Shown: positions 1 through 11,778 of the stretch, in pieces
Numbering within the stretch: position 1 is the stretch's first letter
How the letters are laid out: every line of letters starts with the position of its first letter
From: Mortierella sp. BCC40632
Taxonomy: Eukaryota > Mortierellomycota > Mortierellomycetes > Mortierellales > Mortierellaceae
Assembly (NCBI GenBank): GCA_011634665.1
Contig: WAEK01000006.1
Coordinates: 1,930,501 to 1,994,500 of the forward strand
Direction: 5' to 3'
Length of the DNA: 64,000 bases
Made by a program: the position numbers and the translations under genes
Notes under the pieces: model-generated
Seen by the model: the letters and a program-made list of their open reading frames with translations, nothing else
Database searches by the model: none
Told to the model about the DNA's origin: nothing

Positions 1-76
1 TTAGCGTTAAGAGACGAGGGAACAGAGGGTTTGAGATGCAGTCGCTCCTACGCAGACGTTTATTGATTACAGTAAT

Positions 77-3020
77 CTAGTATTTCTGTCGCTGCCTCTT
101 GAACTTCAGCTGAGTATGCTCTTCGACTAAGCGGACCAGTCTTGCTAGAGTCTCATCTATCGCTTCTTCACCTGCCTGGGGAACATCTTTATCTAGGAGG
201 GGCAAAAGGGTGCCAAGACGCTGGAAATTGATGGATCGAGAATTTGACCTAGGCTCCGGCTCTGGATCGTTGATATGGTCCATATACTCCAGGTAATCGT
301 TATGAGCTGCATCCAACAATGAGCGTTTGTTGTCCGGCCTGTCAACTTGATCTTGAGAATAAATGTCATCGCATCGTAACTGTAGCTCTGGTATTTGAAT
401 CATGACGAGGGCTATATGCTTGCAGGAACTGGCATTCATACGGAAATATGGACATGTACAGCTGATGATCTCGCCAAACGCCAGTCTACTAAAATCGATC
501 TGAATGTCATAAGTCGTCCCTTCTGCCGTAAAAGACTCCACTCGAAGCAATGTATCATTGATCTGCGTCATTGGTTCACCAACAAATCCATAAGACTCTC
601 TTGTTTGAATGTGTTTTCGGCCACAATTCTGAAGCGCGCCTCAATCTTTCTGCGCAGGGTTCATGCGACCTGATTTCATGATACCACGGATACACTTTTG
701 CTGAAAGTGGGGACAGCCATGAAAGCCAGGATGTAAATGACGGTGTCTGGGCGCCGCTGATGCCGATCTCGGAAGAAATGTCGCTTGAGGATGTTGTGCC
801 AGGACTCAATAAAGTTGTTTGTGTCTATGGACGAGTACGAAACTTCCTGTCGATAGCATAGCATCCAAGGGCTCTGAATCCGGGCGACATCCTCATCTTG
901 CTCTGATCCAAAATATCGCTTGTTCAGGTAGTGTATTAGATCGGTCTGTTCTTTCCATTTTTCTCGGTACTCTTGAATACGCAACATGGCTTTTTGAGTG
1001 AGTAGGCTCTCTCTGGATCATGCGAAGCTCGGCAACCACCTATCACAGAGCAAGGTATGTTAGTGGCCAATAGCACTAGGAAAGTACCAAAAGGCATCTT
1101 AGCGACGCCTACCTCATCCCTCAGAGCTTTTCTCTGCTCCACAGGAAGGTGGGAAATGCCACTCAAACGAGTTCTAGCCTCGCGTTCCCAAATACGATAC
1201 ACATGCCAAGCGCAGAAGAAAATGGGGACGTGATTTTCTGCGAAAGCCGTCTTGATTGCCAGAATCTCAACGTTGCCTTGATCCGTTATCACAGCGTTCG
1301 GCTTGTATGTGTACAAGCTGCTGCCAGGCGAGGAAAAGATTTCAGTCATCTTGCTTCGAAGGGCCCTTAGCCATCCAACGAGGGTAGAGTTCTCTGTTGT
1401 CTTTGTCAAGAGGAATGCCACTGGAACCCCGAATCCTGTACTCGTATTCTTGACGACGAGGGTGAAAAGATTGGTCTTTTGCCTATGCACACAGAAGTAC
1501 CGCATATAAGTGCTCTGGCTCAAGAAGGAGAGCTAGCTGACAGTCAAAGAATCGCACGTATGCACAGTACCCGAAAATGTCATGAGTCCCATCAAAGCAG
1601 ATGGTTCTTCCATGCGCCTTCAACTGTGTCATTTGCCACATTGTGGCGAACCCAAAGTAGAGGCCACTGGTTCGGTCCTCCTTGTCGTAGTAGGTGAACC
1701 CGCCGTCATGCTCAAGCTCCTCCATCCACTTCATTGATGATAGCACGGGGTCTTTGTCTTTCCTCATCTTTTTGGCCATTACGGAATGCCAGATGTTGTA
1801 GACATCGTCGTATGTAATAAAGTCGTCGCGAGAGAAGCGGTCTTTTGCTCGCATGACCTGCATAAACTTGTCATGCTCCATTGTGAGTTGATTCATCACC
1901 ATAGAGATTGTTGAGCCCCCCAGAATAAGCTTCCTAATAGTCTCCTTGATAGCAGCAGACTTTTGGCGAGTTCCCAGGCCAGTAAAGCTTCCCACGTCGT
2001 GATTATGGCCGAAACGATAGGCAATCTGGCATACAGTTTGACTTGTCCCATCTGTTCCAGGTACCTTTTGAGTAATGACCCGAATTTTTGATTGACATCC
2101 TTTCCTAATGCTCTGTTTGCGGACTCTAGGCTTCCCAGACTTTCCTCCGAGCTTCCTGCCTTTGATGACTCGCTTTTGGCCGGCACACTGGCATTGCAGG
2201 TACGACCGCGTGTCTCCTTTCTTCTCCTCACTGACATACTTGTAAGCACTCTTCACCTGGACAAAGTTGGTAGATATCTCGGCCTGATGTTGTTGTAGCC
2301 ATTCCCCGTACTTGTCGGCGGCTATCGTGAAGTGAGCTACCTTGTCTGTAACATGAAGTCCTTCTTGTTGAATGAAATCATCCTTTAACAATTTTTCCTG
2401 AATCTTCTTTAGCGCAAACTCGTGCAAGTCTTCAGATATTTGTTTTTGCATTCGCTGAAGAATTAGCGGAAGCAGTTGTTTTTTATTAGGTCTTTTCAGT
2501 GTACGGTCGTATTGAAACGAGGGCCAAGGTAGTCGAGTATTACGCTTACTCACCTCAATCGGCGTCCCTTCTGCCATAGCTATCTTGGGCGCAATGTCGA
2601 AGATGGAATCAATCGAGCCTGTATCAGCCTCGACCTCACATATTTCATCTTCAGCGGGATCGGCCTCGCGTTCCTCAGAACTGCCCATGTCTTTTTCTTC
2701 CGGACTAATCTTTACATTATCGGCAGGGTCAGGGCTTTCGGTGCTATTAGAATCATCATGAAAGTCTAGACTTGATTCGCTCTCGAAAAGGGCGGCCTAA
2801 AGGGAGAGAAATATGGATTACCAGACCGATGAAGGTGTATCATCCTCTTCATTCAATCCAAGGCAAAGGCAAGGGAGGCTTACCAGCTTCCGCAGACTAC
2901 TAACGACAAGCATCTCGATCTCAGCAGCTTCCTTTTCGTTGTTTATTCGAACAGTGTCTTCAATGGGTGGGGGGGCATTGTCTCGGCTGGCAGCTCGCTT
3001 TGGATGCGAGACTTGACCAT
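77..3020 (-). mobile_element. MULE-type transposase gene, damaged
   Basis: The parts read in transposase order on the minus strand. First comes an acidic N-terminus, then a Cys/His zinc region of FAR1/WRKY-GCM1 style (about 2010-2230, ending in a GHNHD motif). The MULE DDE core follows, with aspartates near 1590 (FDGTHD) and 1275 (ITDQG) and a glutamate near 810 (FIESWHN). A SWIM zinc finger (CxC...CxH) lies near 410-460. Readable exons are 3020-2884, 2796-1558, 1514-1113 and about 1008-676, with GT-AG introns, one of only 43 nt. The N-terminal exon is out of frame by one base at a C7 run near 2970. The stretch 690-570 changes frame without convincing splice sites. It may be a decayed element, or an intact one with tiny introns plus a sequencing error. 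No terminal inverted repeats were recognised. Family assignment is firm; activity is doubtful. Confidence 0.72.
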
Positions 3021-3282
3021 TCTTATGGGACGCGAGGGAAGTGATGGAAGGAGTGATTGTGAGTATGGGTGGGCGATGGACTTTTGTCCTTGAAGTGACG
3101 TAACAGAATTTAAAAAATGCCGACCTTGTGGGGTTGGAACATAAGGACACTCAACCACGAATGTGACTGTCAGCCTTCAATAAACATCTTTTTCTTTCTT
3201 TTTTTTTTTTTTTTTTTCTCTTTCATGGAAACGGAAGGGTTCATTTCTGTCCACAGACACAAGGAAGGAACAAGAGCTAACA

Positions 3283-6176
3283 ATGGCTGAGAGTAATCCA
3301 GTGGTAGCAGCAGATACTGCTGGCTCTAACGAAACTTTGACGACAGCTCCAGCACCAGTCGAGCGTAGAGGCATTGCACCTATCAAGCCTGAGTATCTCA
3401 TTCCAAAGGCAGCTGCAGTCAAGGAAGAGTCCATTGCTCATCTCAGTGAGGCAATCGAGACCCAAGGGGATACAGGACGGGTCTCTGGTGAAGGAAATGA
3501 TCGAGAAGGAAATGATCAAGAAGGAGCGAGTCGAGACGAAAAGAACGACAACAAGAAGCGCTCGTGGAAAGACGTAAGGTCCCATGCTATCCCCCCCCCC
3601 CTTCCTCCTCGGATGTCTATCAACATACCTATTGATCATTTCCAGCAAAGATATCTAATTTTATATTGTTTTTTCTGCGGTTGATAGAAAAACGTCAGGA
3701 ATGACCGAAAGAAGCGTGGAGGCCAAACAAAGGACCGGATCGTGACTCGACGTATCGGGGATGAAGTTGACCTGTGCTTCAAAGTAGCGTGCGGTCAAAC
3801 TTGCGAGAAAGGCGAGAGGTAAAGTAGAGACTCTGGGTAGAGTTGGAACCTTTTGTTGGCGATTTAGCAATAGCACAAGGATTTGACTTCAAATGAAGTG
3901 TTTTAACCGCTGCTAGGCTTGAACTTCCTCCCCCTCCTTTTTTTTTTTAGCTGCAGAGCGAATCACGATATACCAAAGTATTTGGCAGCTAAGCCTAAGG
4001 ATCTTGGAGATCGCTGCGTCAACTTTGACGTATATGGCGTGTAAGTGAAATATAGAGACCTTTCTGCGGGGTAGATCTGTCTCAGTCCTCTATGAGCTAT
4101 GCCTATTCCATTTTGCTTCACTACCAGTCCTTCATTCATTTCCAACTAATCATTTTCCTGAACGCATTCATACAGGTGTCGATATGGATACAAATGCCGT
4201 TTCTTGGGAGCACACTTGGATGGAGAAGGAAAACTTATTACGGACCAGGCAAAGGCCGATGCTGTGCTGCCTCAGACCTCCAATGTTTTCTCTCATGACT
4301 TGACTCTGAATCTGAGGAACTTTAAGGTAGGAGATACTCTCTGTTCTTCTTTTCCTTCCCCTACCCCTTTCTCCCCCTCCCCCTCCCCCCTCTTTTCCAC
4401 ACCATGCTAGAGCGAAAGTCTGGAATTCCTAAAAGAAACCACCCCTCTTGGATTGTTCTTTAGTTTGAATTCAAGCGATCAGAAGAATATATGAAGCAGA
4501 TGGCTGAGGAGATGGCTGAAGCTTCCAAGGCCCAGAAGGGATCTGTTCCATCGGAGAAGCAGGATGAAGCAGATGTAGGGCAGGACATCGAAGATAAGGA
4601 ATCAAAGGAGATGGCCGATCGAGACATTAAGGCGCCTAAGCCAAGCACAGAGAAGGTAGCTGTTCAAGAGGAGGTCTCTCTTTCCGATTCGCCCGACGTT
4701 CCTCTTCGTCCCTGCGAAAAGAAGAAGGTATGATAAGTGTGTGTGTTTTTTGTTACTCCTTTCACATCTTGACTTGCTGAGTTCAGGAAAGAGTAGGACA
4801 GTATTTTTAATAATGGTATCCATTGATTGCTTCTAGATTGATTTCAGGGGAAAGACATATTTGGCACCATTGACGACTGTTGGCAACCTTCCTTTCCGTC
4901 GCATCTGCAAAGAATTTGGGGTTGACATTACCTGTGGAGAGATGGCTATGGCTTCCAACCTTTTGCAGGGTCAAAAATCCGAACTTGCTCTACTCAGGCG
5001 TCACAAGAGTGAGGACCTTTTTGGTGTCCAGCTTACAGGAAACAGAGTGGATGTTGTGGTTCGGGCTTGTGATTTGATCAACCAAGTCGCCGATGTTGAC
5101 TTTGTGGACCTGAACATGGGATGCCCTATCGATCTTGTCTTTGATGCTGTAAGTTTTCAAAGGTCCTATAGTTTACAAAATGAAAACGAATGCAGTGAGC
5201 AACCTGTGCTGTTACTCAAATAGGCCACCTCTTGCTTTTCTTTTCGACTAGGGTTCTGGAAGTGGTCTGATGCAATCTCCAGGAAAGGTACGGAGGATCG
5301 TCAAAGGCATGCAATCCGTCTTGGATGTTCCAGTGACAGTGAAGTTCCGAATGGCGATTTATGACCGAAAGCCAATCGGTGTGAATCTGACCCAAAGGTT
5401 CTTTGAATGTGGAGCTGCTCTGGGAACACTCCATGGTCGATCAAGACAGCAACGGTACACTAAATTGGCGGATTGGGACTACATTGCACAATGTGCATCT
5501 GTAGACAGAGGTGTCCACGGCTCGGACCGGTATATGCCCATCTTTGGAAACGGTGATATCCTGGGACCATCCGACTATTATCGTCATCTGGAAGAGCACA
5601 AAGTGGATGGATGTATGATTGCCCGCGGAGCGTTGATGAAGCCATGGATTTTTGATGAGATCAAGTCGAACCGAGACTGGGATATTTCGTCAGGAGAGCG
5701 ATTTGATATGTTGAAGCGGTTTGCGAACTATGGACTGGAGCACTGGGGCTCGGATACACAGGGTGTGAACCAAACTCGTCGGTTCATGCTTGAATGGCAA
5801 AGTAAGTCAACAAATTTTGCTGGTTGTCAAAAACAAAAAAAAAAAAAAAAAAAAAGATTCTGTAGCAAGTATAGAATTATTCTCTAACACTTCTCCATTT
5901 TTTTCTTTCTTTTCTTTTTTCTTTTCTTTTTGTTTTACTTCGATAATGATAGGCTTTTTACACCGCTATGTGCCTGTGGGATTATTGGAAGTACTTCCTC
6001 AAAAGATTAATGAGCGACCACCGGCCTACTTTGGTAGAAACGATTTGGAGACTCTGATGGCCTCGCCTGATGTTGCAGACTGGATCAAGCTCAGTGAGAT
6101 GATTTTGGGACCTGCTCCAGAGGCCTTCCGGTTCGATCCAAAGCACAAGGCCAACTCGACCAATGTGGAGGGTTAG
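3283..6176 (+). CDS. DUS3: tRNA-dihydrouridine(47) synthase, Dus3 type
   Basis: FMN-dependent reductase expected to make dihydrouridine at position 47 of cytoplasmic tRNAs. Eight exons: 3283-3573, 3688-3818, 3951-4040, 4176-4326, 4464-4727, 4837-5148, 5252-5801 and 5953-6176. They join to 670 residues. A disordered N-terminus is followed by two CCCH zinc fingers (about residues 127-150 and 163-185), which are diagnostic of Dus3 among Dus enzymes. The TIM-barrel catalytic domain begins near residue 310. It contains the NMGCPID motif with the catalytic cysteine near residue 405 and the [12 protein letters not shown] motif in exon 7. The start is the first ATG, in a good context (AACAATGGC). The gene is convergent with the next gene, 143 bp between stops. 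Family assignment is secure; each intron was read from GT-AG and frame continuity. Confidence 0.95.
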
Positions 6177-6202
6177 AACACCCAATAGGATCAAGAGCTT
6201 GC

Positions 6203-6208
6203 AATAAA
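6203..6208 (+). terminator. AATAAA polyadenylation signal of DUS3
   Basis: A canonical AATAAA lies 27 bp after the DUS3 stop, in the short gap before the convergent gene. Confidence 0.6.
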
Positions 6209-6319
6209 TTGTGCTTATTGTCCAAAGTACTGGAGTAGGATTGCACTGTGACTCAATGGCCATGCCATTTCGGCACACGAAAAAAAAAGAAAAAGAAAAA
6301 AGAAAATGGGTACCGAATT

Positions 6320-8122
6320 TTATTTTTTGTTCCAGGTTCGGCGCGGTCCTTGCGAAGATGGTGTCAGTAGATTAAGGTAAGATCCAAGCCTAAATTTTTC
6401 TGCAAAGAATCTGGCTTCTTCAGCATTATGTCTCTCAGAAAGACAATGCCAAATGGTCATATTTCGTAGGAGTGGAAAGGGCTGCGCCAAGGCATGAATG
6501 GCAAGATACGTATGCCATGAGGGTGAAAGTACAGATTCATCGGTGGGTAAAAACAGTCCTGAGGAGGGTGTCGGCTTGGGTGGTGGTGATAAGGGTGATG
6601 ACGAGAAAGAATGTCCGGGAATTGCTGGTCTCCGCCAAGATACTTCAGTCGAGCTTTTGAGTAGAGCGACGATGGCACTATACCGATAGAACATATCGAT
6701 GTTGGGAACCCTGTGTAGATAATCCTCCTCGTTAAATCTGACGACGAGACTCATAGCAATCTCGACTAACTTCATGGACGGTGGAGCTTGTTCGCCCGAG
6801 AAGCTTCGGCCATGAGACCACTTGGCTTTGGGTTTCGAATGAGTTGAACCTGGATCTTCAGCACGGATAAGAGTTTTCCAAAGCTTTAGATGTGTCGCAA
6901 GTCGGACGTCGATTATAAAGAGGATACTCCTCATGGTGCCGATGTATCTGTTATTGCAGACATAGTCGTGGATAGCCTGAAGTTGATTTGCTTCTAGGCA
7001 CTGTTTTACAATTTCCTTGTGGAGTTCCTTGTCGCGATCTTCGACAAATCTGGCAGCGCGGATAGCTTGATTAAACTGATTTCGTTCCATAAGGCGACGG
7101 ACAAGAACGGCGACATAAGTGGTGCGATTAGAAGCTAGAGCCGAATCCTCCATAGATCTCTGGTACTTTGGGTCGATGCTGTGCTTGTAAGTACCATTCG
7201 TGTAATGCTGCTGATGCCTATAATAATGTTTTTCATTCTCATTGTATGAATTGCCCCGATTAGGCAATGAGGCGGTTTCCAGAATCCGATTGAAATACGG
7301 CCTAACTTCTGGCATGTCAAAGAGGATTTGGGCGGCCTCTGAAATATTCTTGCCATAGATGATGTCCCTTGATAGCAAGTCCCACCCTTGACCATTCCAC
7401 TGTCGTTGTCCCCGTATTAGTTCATTCCAGTATAATGACGGTTCTCTTTGGTCCAGGCTCCGCCTTTGACTTTGCTCTCGCCTAAAGCAATGGTCGTCTT
7501 GTCCTTGGAAATGACTGTATCCTCGTTTATGGTCCTGACCTTCATGTGGCTCTTTTTCAAGTCTTGGCGGACTGACTTCATTCCTCCAGGAGCCATTCCT
7601 GGACTCTGTAGGTTTATAAGACAACACCGGGCTTTCTTTTGCTTGACTGGAACCAGGAGATGCGTTTTTTTCGTTCCTGGCCACCTCATTAGCCCCCCAG
7701 CTTGCTCTCTTGACGATTGGGGTCACCTCGCTGCTTGATGACGAACTATACTCTCCTGAAATTTGTCCACAACCATTAGATTGATGCTGGGGGCTTAATT
7801 CGCTGGATGAGGGTAATAAAACGGTTATATCTTTGACAAGAGACAAGCCCCTATTGTCATCAAGCAGTGTAGGGGGCCTGGTTTCCTCTGGGAATGAGAA
7901 GGAAATCTTTCGCTTCTCGAGTTCATTTCCATGATCTCTTGTATGTGTAAGAGAGGGTGTCACGACTACAGCCTCCAAGGCGGCTGCCAATGCCTCTGCC
8001 GCCTCGGCTGCCGCATTTTCCGAAGATGTAGACGCAGGTGCGAAAGTAGGCTGAGATGTTGGTGCCGATAGGTCGTCGAAGCTGATCAACAGATCGGTTG
8101 ACTGGTTACTCTTGGCTTGCAT
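6320..8122 (-). CDS. unrecognised 600-residue protein with helical C-terminal half
   Basis: A single uninterrupted frame of 600 codons that I do not recognise. The first half (residues 1-250) is low-complexity and polar, with an Ala-rich stretch near residues 35-50 and Ser/Pro/Arg-rich segments, probably disordered. The second half looks like helical repeats: a segment around residues 330-410 rich in Leu, Arg and Asn (for example LVRRLMERNQFNQAIRAA), and another helix-rich part at 540-600. It loosely recalls the helical region of Mut-7/EXD3 proteins, but there is no exonuclease domain and I do not assign that name. The ATG at 8122 is the first in frame. Being open over 1.8 kb, it is very likely a real gene, convergent with DUS3. 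Confidence 0.72.
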   Translation of the reverse strand: MQAKSNQSTDLLISFDDLSAPTSQPTFAPASTSSENAAAEAAEALAAALEAVVVTPSLTHTRDHGNELEKRKISFSFPEETRPPTLLDDNRGLSLVKDITVLLPSSSELSPQHQSNGCGQISGEYSSSSSSEVTPIVKRASWGANEVARNEKNASPGSSQAKESPVLSYKPTESRNGSWRNEVSPPRLEKEPHEGQDHKRGYSHFQGQDDHCFRREQSQRRSLDQREPSLYWNELIRGQRQWNGQGWDLLSRDIIYGKNISEAAQILFDMPEVRPYFNRILETASLPNRGNSYNENEKHYYRHQQHYTNGTYKHSIDPKYQRSMEDSALASNRTTYVAVLVRRLMERNQFNQAIRAARFVEDRDKELHKEIVKQCLEANQLQAIHDYVCNNRYIGTMRSILFIIDVRLATHLKLWKTLIRAEDPGSTHSKPKAKWSHGRSFSGEQAPPSMKLVEIAMSLVVRFNEEDYLHRVPNIDMFYRYSAIVALLKSSTEVSWRRPAIPGHSFSSSPLSPPPKPTPSSGLFLPTDESVLSPSWHTYLAIHALAQPFPLLRNMTIWHCLSERHNAEEARFFAEKFRLGSYLNLLTPSSQGPRRTWNKK

Positions 8123-11100
8123 GATCTGGAAGCAATCTCAAGAACTGATACTTCAACACTGAGGTAACCTAAAAACGTGTCCTGTAAAAAGGATATCCCT
8201 GGTAGCCTAGCGAGATTAGGTGGTTGTGCAATGAACACAGCTAGAAGATTAGTGCAGGCTGAGGTAGAAGAATGCCCTATGGGGTGCTCTTTTCCTATCT
8301 GAGAAACAGGACTAGGTCCTGCGAGAGTGGACTCAGAACTATGGACAATAGAGTTCATAGTCCAATGAGAGCGACTGTACTCTAGCAGCGGACGACGGGT
8401 GCGGTGTTATTCGACTTTGTACTGATTCAGGACTCCGCGCGTTGAAGGGTAGCTTTGGTGGAATAGGGAGCTCTTTCAAAACCGGCTCTAGTCAGTCGAC
8501 TTGAGGCTATATTGGTCATTCTGGCTTTTGTAAAATGTCTGCCCAGAGAAAGTAAAGGATATGTCTGTCGAACGCGAGTGCAAGCGAGGCGCAGTACCCA
8601 CCGAAGGGTGGCCACGAGGCTGGGCCAAAATCGAAAAGGCGAATTGGCGCGGAAACACGCGGCAAGAAAGGTGTGTGTCAAAGGAAAGGAGAGTTTGAAA
8701 GTGAGAAGAGGAGAGAAGTCTCGAAAATCATAAACCAATGGGCGAAAGATGATCCATCCGGAGGCAGGCCATTACAGATAGTTCTGTAATGTTCTTTTGA
8801 AATCAGCTGCATTTCCTGTCCGACTGAGCAAAAAAATTTATGTCGACATGCGAGAATGGTTCGTTCTAAAGCCACCAGAAGACCAAACATTTGGCAGTGT
8901 TGGTCACCAATAGCATTTCCCATGCTACAAGGCTTGTCCTGATCCTCTATGTCTACATCTTGCATAGTCTACTGAGGTGAAGGCAAAAGTAGGCTCTTGT
9001 CTAGGGTACCAAATAGTACTACAAGTCTAAAATGGGGAGTTGTTAGAAGCGTATTCTCTCAGACTATACAAAACAGGTCAGCTTTAGGCTTCCAACAGCT
9101 AATCGAGCTTGACTCATAGAGACAGCCACTCCTCACTTGCTGCTGCTCCCCATCGATGTTGAACAGATTTTAACTTGCTAAACGATCTAATGCCCTCTCT
9201 GGACCTGCTGTGGTCGATTTTACTCATAGATTGTGATTGAGGCTAGAGCACTCAAAGCGGCGTTGAGTAGTTGACTACAATTGCTTCATGATAGCTCCGG
9301 CAATGGGTCCTTTACCTTTTTTAATTTGTTAGCGCGTGCAATATTAGCAACATGTATAATACTGAGCAAAACATTCTCAAGATTAAAATGTATTCAGCGA
9401 CTCCTAAAGAACCCAACTTTAGTGGTCTAGTCGCTTAATACAAAACACAAGACCAATAAACTTCACCGACATTGGACAGGTTTTGTTCTTAAGTATAATC
9501 CTGGGAGTAGTGCCACTGTTTAAGCATTTAAGAGCCATCGATGTCAATTGAGTCCAGGTCGGTCTGTCAATCTTCAAACAATGATGCCTCGGCCTGCGTT
9601 GTTTTTTCATCGCTCCTACCTTTTGTTCAAGTCAGCTTTGATTGCAAGCTTTTCGAGATCCTCGTTTTTCTCATAATTTTTTTTGGATCCGGGTTGGTTC
9701 ATTCTTTGATCAACAGTCGTTTATCAATAGAGTTCCTGAATGCTTCGAACTCCTCTAGCCTTGAATAAAGTGTGTTCTCACAGCAGGAATCTCAGGCACA
9801 CGAGTCTAAAAAATATCCGCCATTTCGAAGACGAAACTTGCAGGTGAGGTTTCCCTACCGGGTCCTGAAATCATCGACACTTCTCGTGTGTCTTACTGTC
9901 GTCCGGCCATTACTCAGTACCTCTGACTTCTTCCAAAGACACAAATACCTTTGACCCTCTTGAATTTCGCCTTATTAGCTAAAACAAGTCCCTAAATTAA
10001 AAAGAGAGATCCTTCAAACTTACACAAAAATACTAGTTCGATCACGGGCTCTCTCCCTGATAATACTTGCTGATTATCTGGATATCTCATACTATCTACC
10101 GATTAACCACGTTGGTATTTTGGGAGTGTTTATTCAGATTGAGTTACTCTCCATTTTCATATTCTTCTTCGACCCACTTGTCAATCAAAGGAAGAAGCGC
10201 TGTTTGTATGACGTAGGGATCCCATTCTACTCTTTGAGCTCTTTCATAAACACAGATTCAGAAACGCATTGCTGGAAGGGGTAAGCGTATTGCTCCAGAT
10301 AGCGGAACAGATTTAGAAGTTAGACTGCTCACAAAAGACCATAACTAGACTGTAATGAACCTGCAATGTGTAGCAAGCTTCTGGAGGTCAATGGATCTAG
10401 AGCTATTCATTTCGAATGAAGAAGTATGATGAGAGCATGTTGAGGCATAAAGGAGAGAGGCTTTGAGAGGGTGATGTTGTTGAGAAATGGGGTGAGCCGA
10501 GCGAGGGTGAAGGACAAATTCCTGTCACTAGTTTGAGAAAAGGACCTCTCAATAGTCTGCACCATCGCCCCCCCCTCACATAGACTAGGATGCCTCTAGT
10601 GCATACCAAATTCTCAGAACAAACTCCTTATACGTCTCCTTGAGCTTGGTGGAGTATCGTCGACAAATTTCAGCTACTTTTGACTGGTTGACTCTAGTGC
10701 TAACTGGAATGGCCGGTCGGGACAATGGCAGTCTGTCAGAAACAATGGCCCCTTTTCTGTCGCGTCTCTTTCAAAATAGCGGGCCCTCCTCCTCAGCGTC
10801 AAGCTAATAATACCATCATCTCAAAAGAGTACTCCAGGCTCCTGAGCCAACACATCAAACTAGACCACGTTGAGGTAGGGAGGCATGATTCTCCTGAGAA
10901 TGACCAAAGTACAGGAGGGAGAACGCGACTGAGATGAATTTGAAGTTGTGCTATTGGGCGACTAGTCTTACGCGCTTTGCTGTCGGGGCCACATGGTATT
11001 GGGGAGAGGGGCACTTCCTCAATCGTGTGGTGGTAATGCAGGTTACTCAGGACGACAAAAGTAAGTAGCTGCAAAAAGTTTCGTCCTCGTCAGGAAGAGC

Positions 11101-11778
11101 CCCATGGCTCCCCTCAACATCAGAGTTGCGCATGACTGACCCGAAAAGGGTCAAGGACGACATTTAGAGACATTTCTCGTCGAGCATCGATGAAGGCAAG
11201 TAGATCGGAATTTCTGGTAGAGCTCCTACTAGATTGTTTCAGGAACAGGCCCTCATTTCTGAGGAGATCTCAGTTGCATTCTTGTCAAGACGACTTATTG
11301 GAACCAGCACTTTTATCTCTCCAGGGCTTCTAAAGGGATGGGAGAAATTGTCAGGTGGACTCTCTAGACTAAGGTGAATTCTTAACCAGCCCAGGTGCAT
11401 TTCCTCTTTTACATGGAGCTTTATGAAATGCGAGAGTCAATGGCCGACTTGGCTCGGCGACTCCCCTAAATCTGAGGTATGCATTTGTAACTCTAATAGC
11501 TGCGTGAAGAGACTGTCCACTCCTCAAAATCAAATTCTCCTATTCCTCAAACGTCAGTACTTTGGAGTGCGGTGGGTTTTGCTGAGAGTAGGTGAGTACC
11601 GTTGTTTGAAGTCTATTCCATTTGAAGGAATGTTCGAAACTCAAGCAATAGATTATGTACAACCCTAGTCGGAATAGGGTCTCCATGGGACACTCCCCAA
11701 CTAGCAAAGACATGGGTGAAATAAATAGGACCACAACAAAGACTGTACTCCACAACTCACGATCATCCGTAGAAGAGA
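8123..11778. other. 3.6-kb region with no convincing gene
   Basis: I read both strands and found only short frames (103 codons or fewer) with no recognisable motifs, splice-linked continuation or codon pattern like the neighbours. It holds the 5' regions of the flanking genes, which point away from each other (minus-strand gene starting at 8122, plus-strand gene at 11779). No tRNA or clear repeat was seen. It could contain non-coding RNA or decayed gene remnants that I cannot identify. Confidence 0.5.
11721..11727 (+). promoter_or_regulatory. TATA-like element upstream of the repeat-protein gene
   Basis: ATAAATA about 50 bp before the ATG at 11779. Position and composition suit a core promoter, but the motif is weak evidence alone. 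Confidence 0.3.

Noticed and set aside
6320..8122. naming the orphan protein a Mut-7/EXD3 exonuclease
   Set aside because: Only a vague helical resemblance; no DEDD exonuclease motifs are present in the frame.
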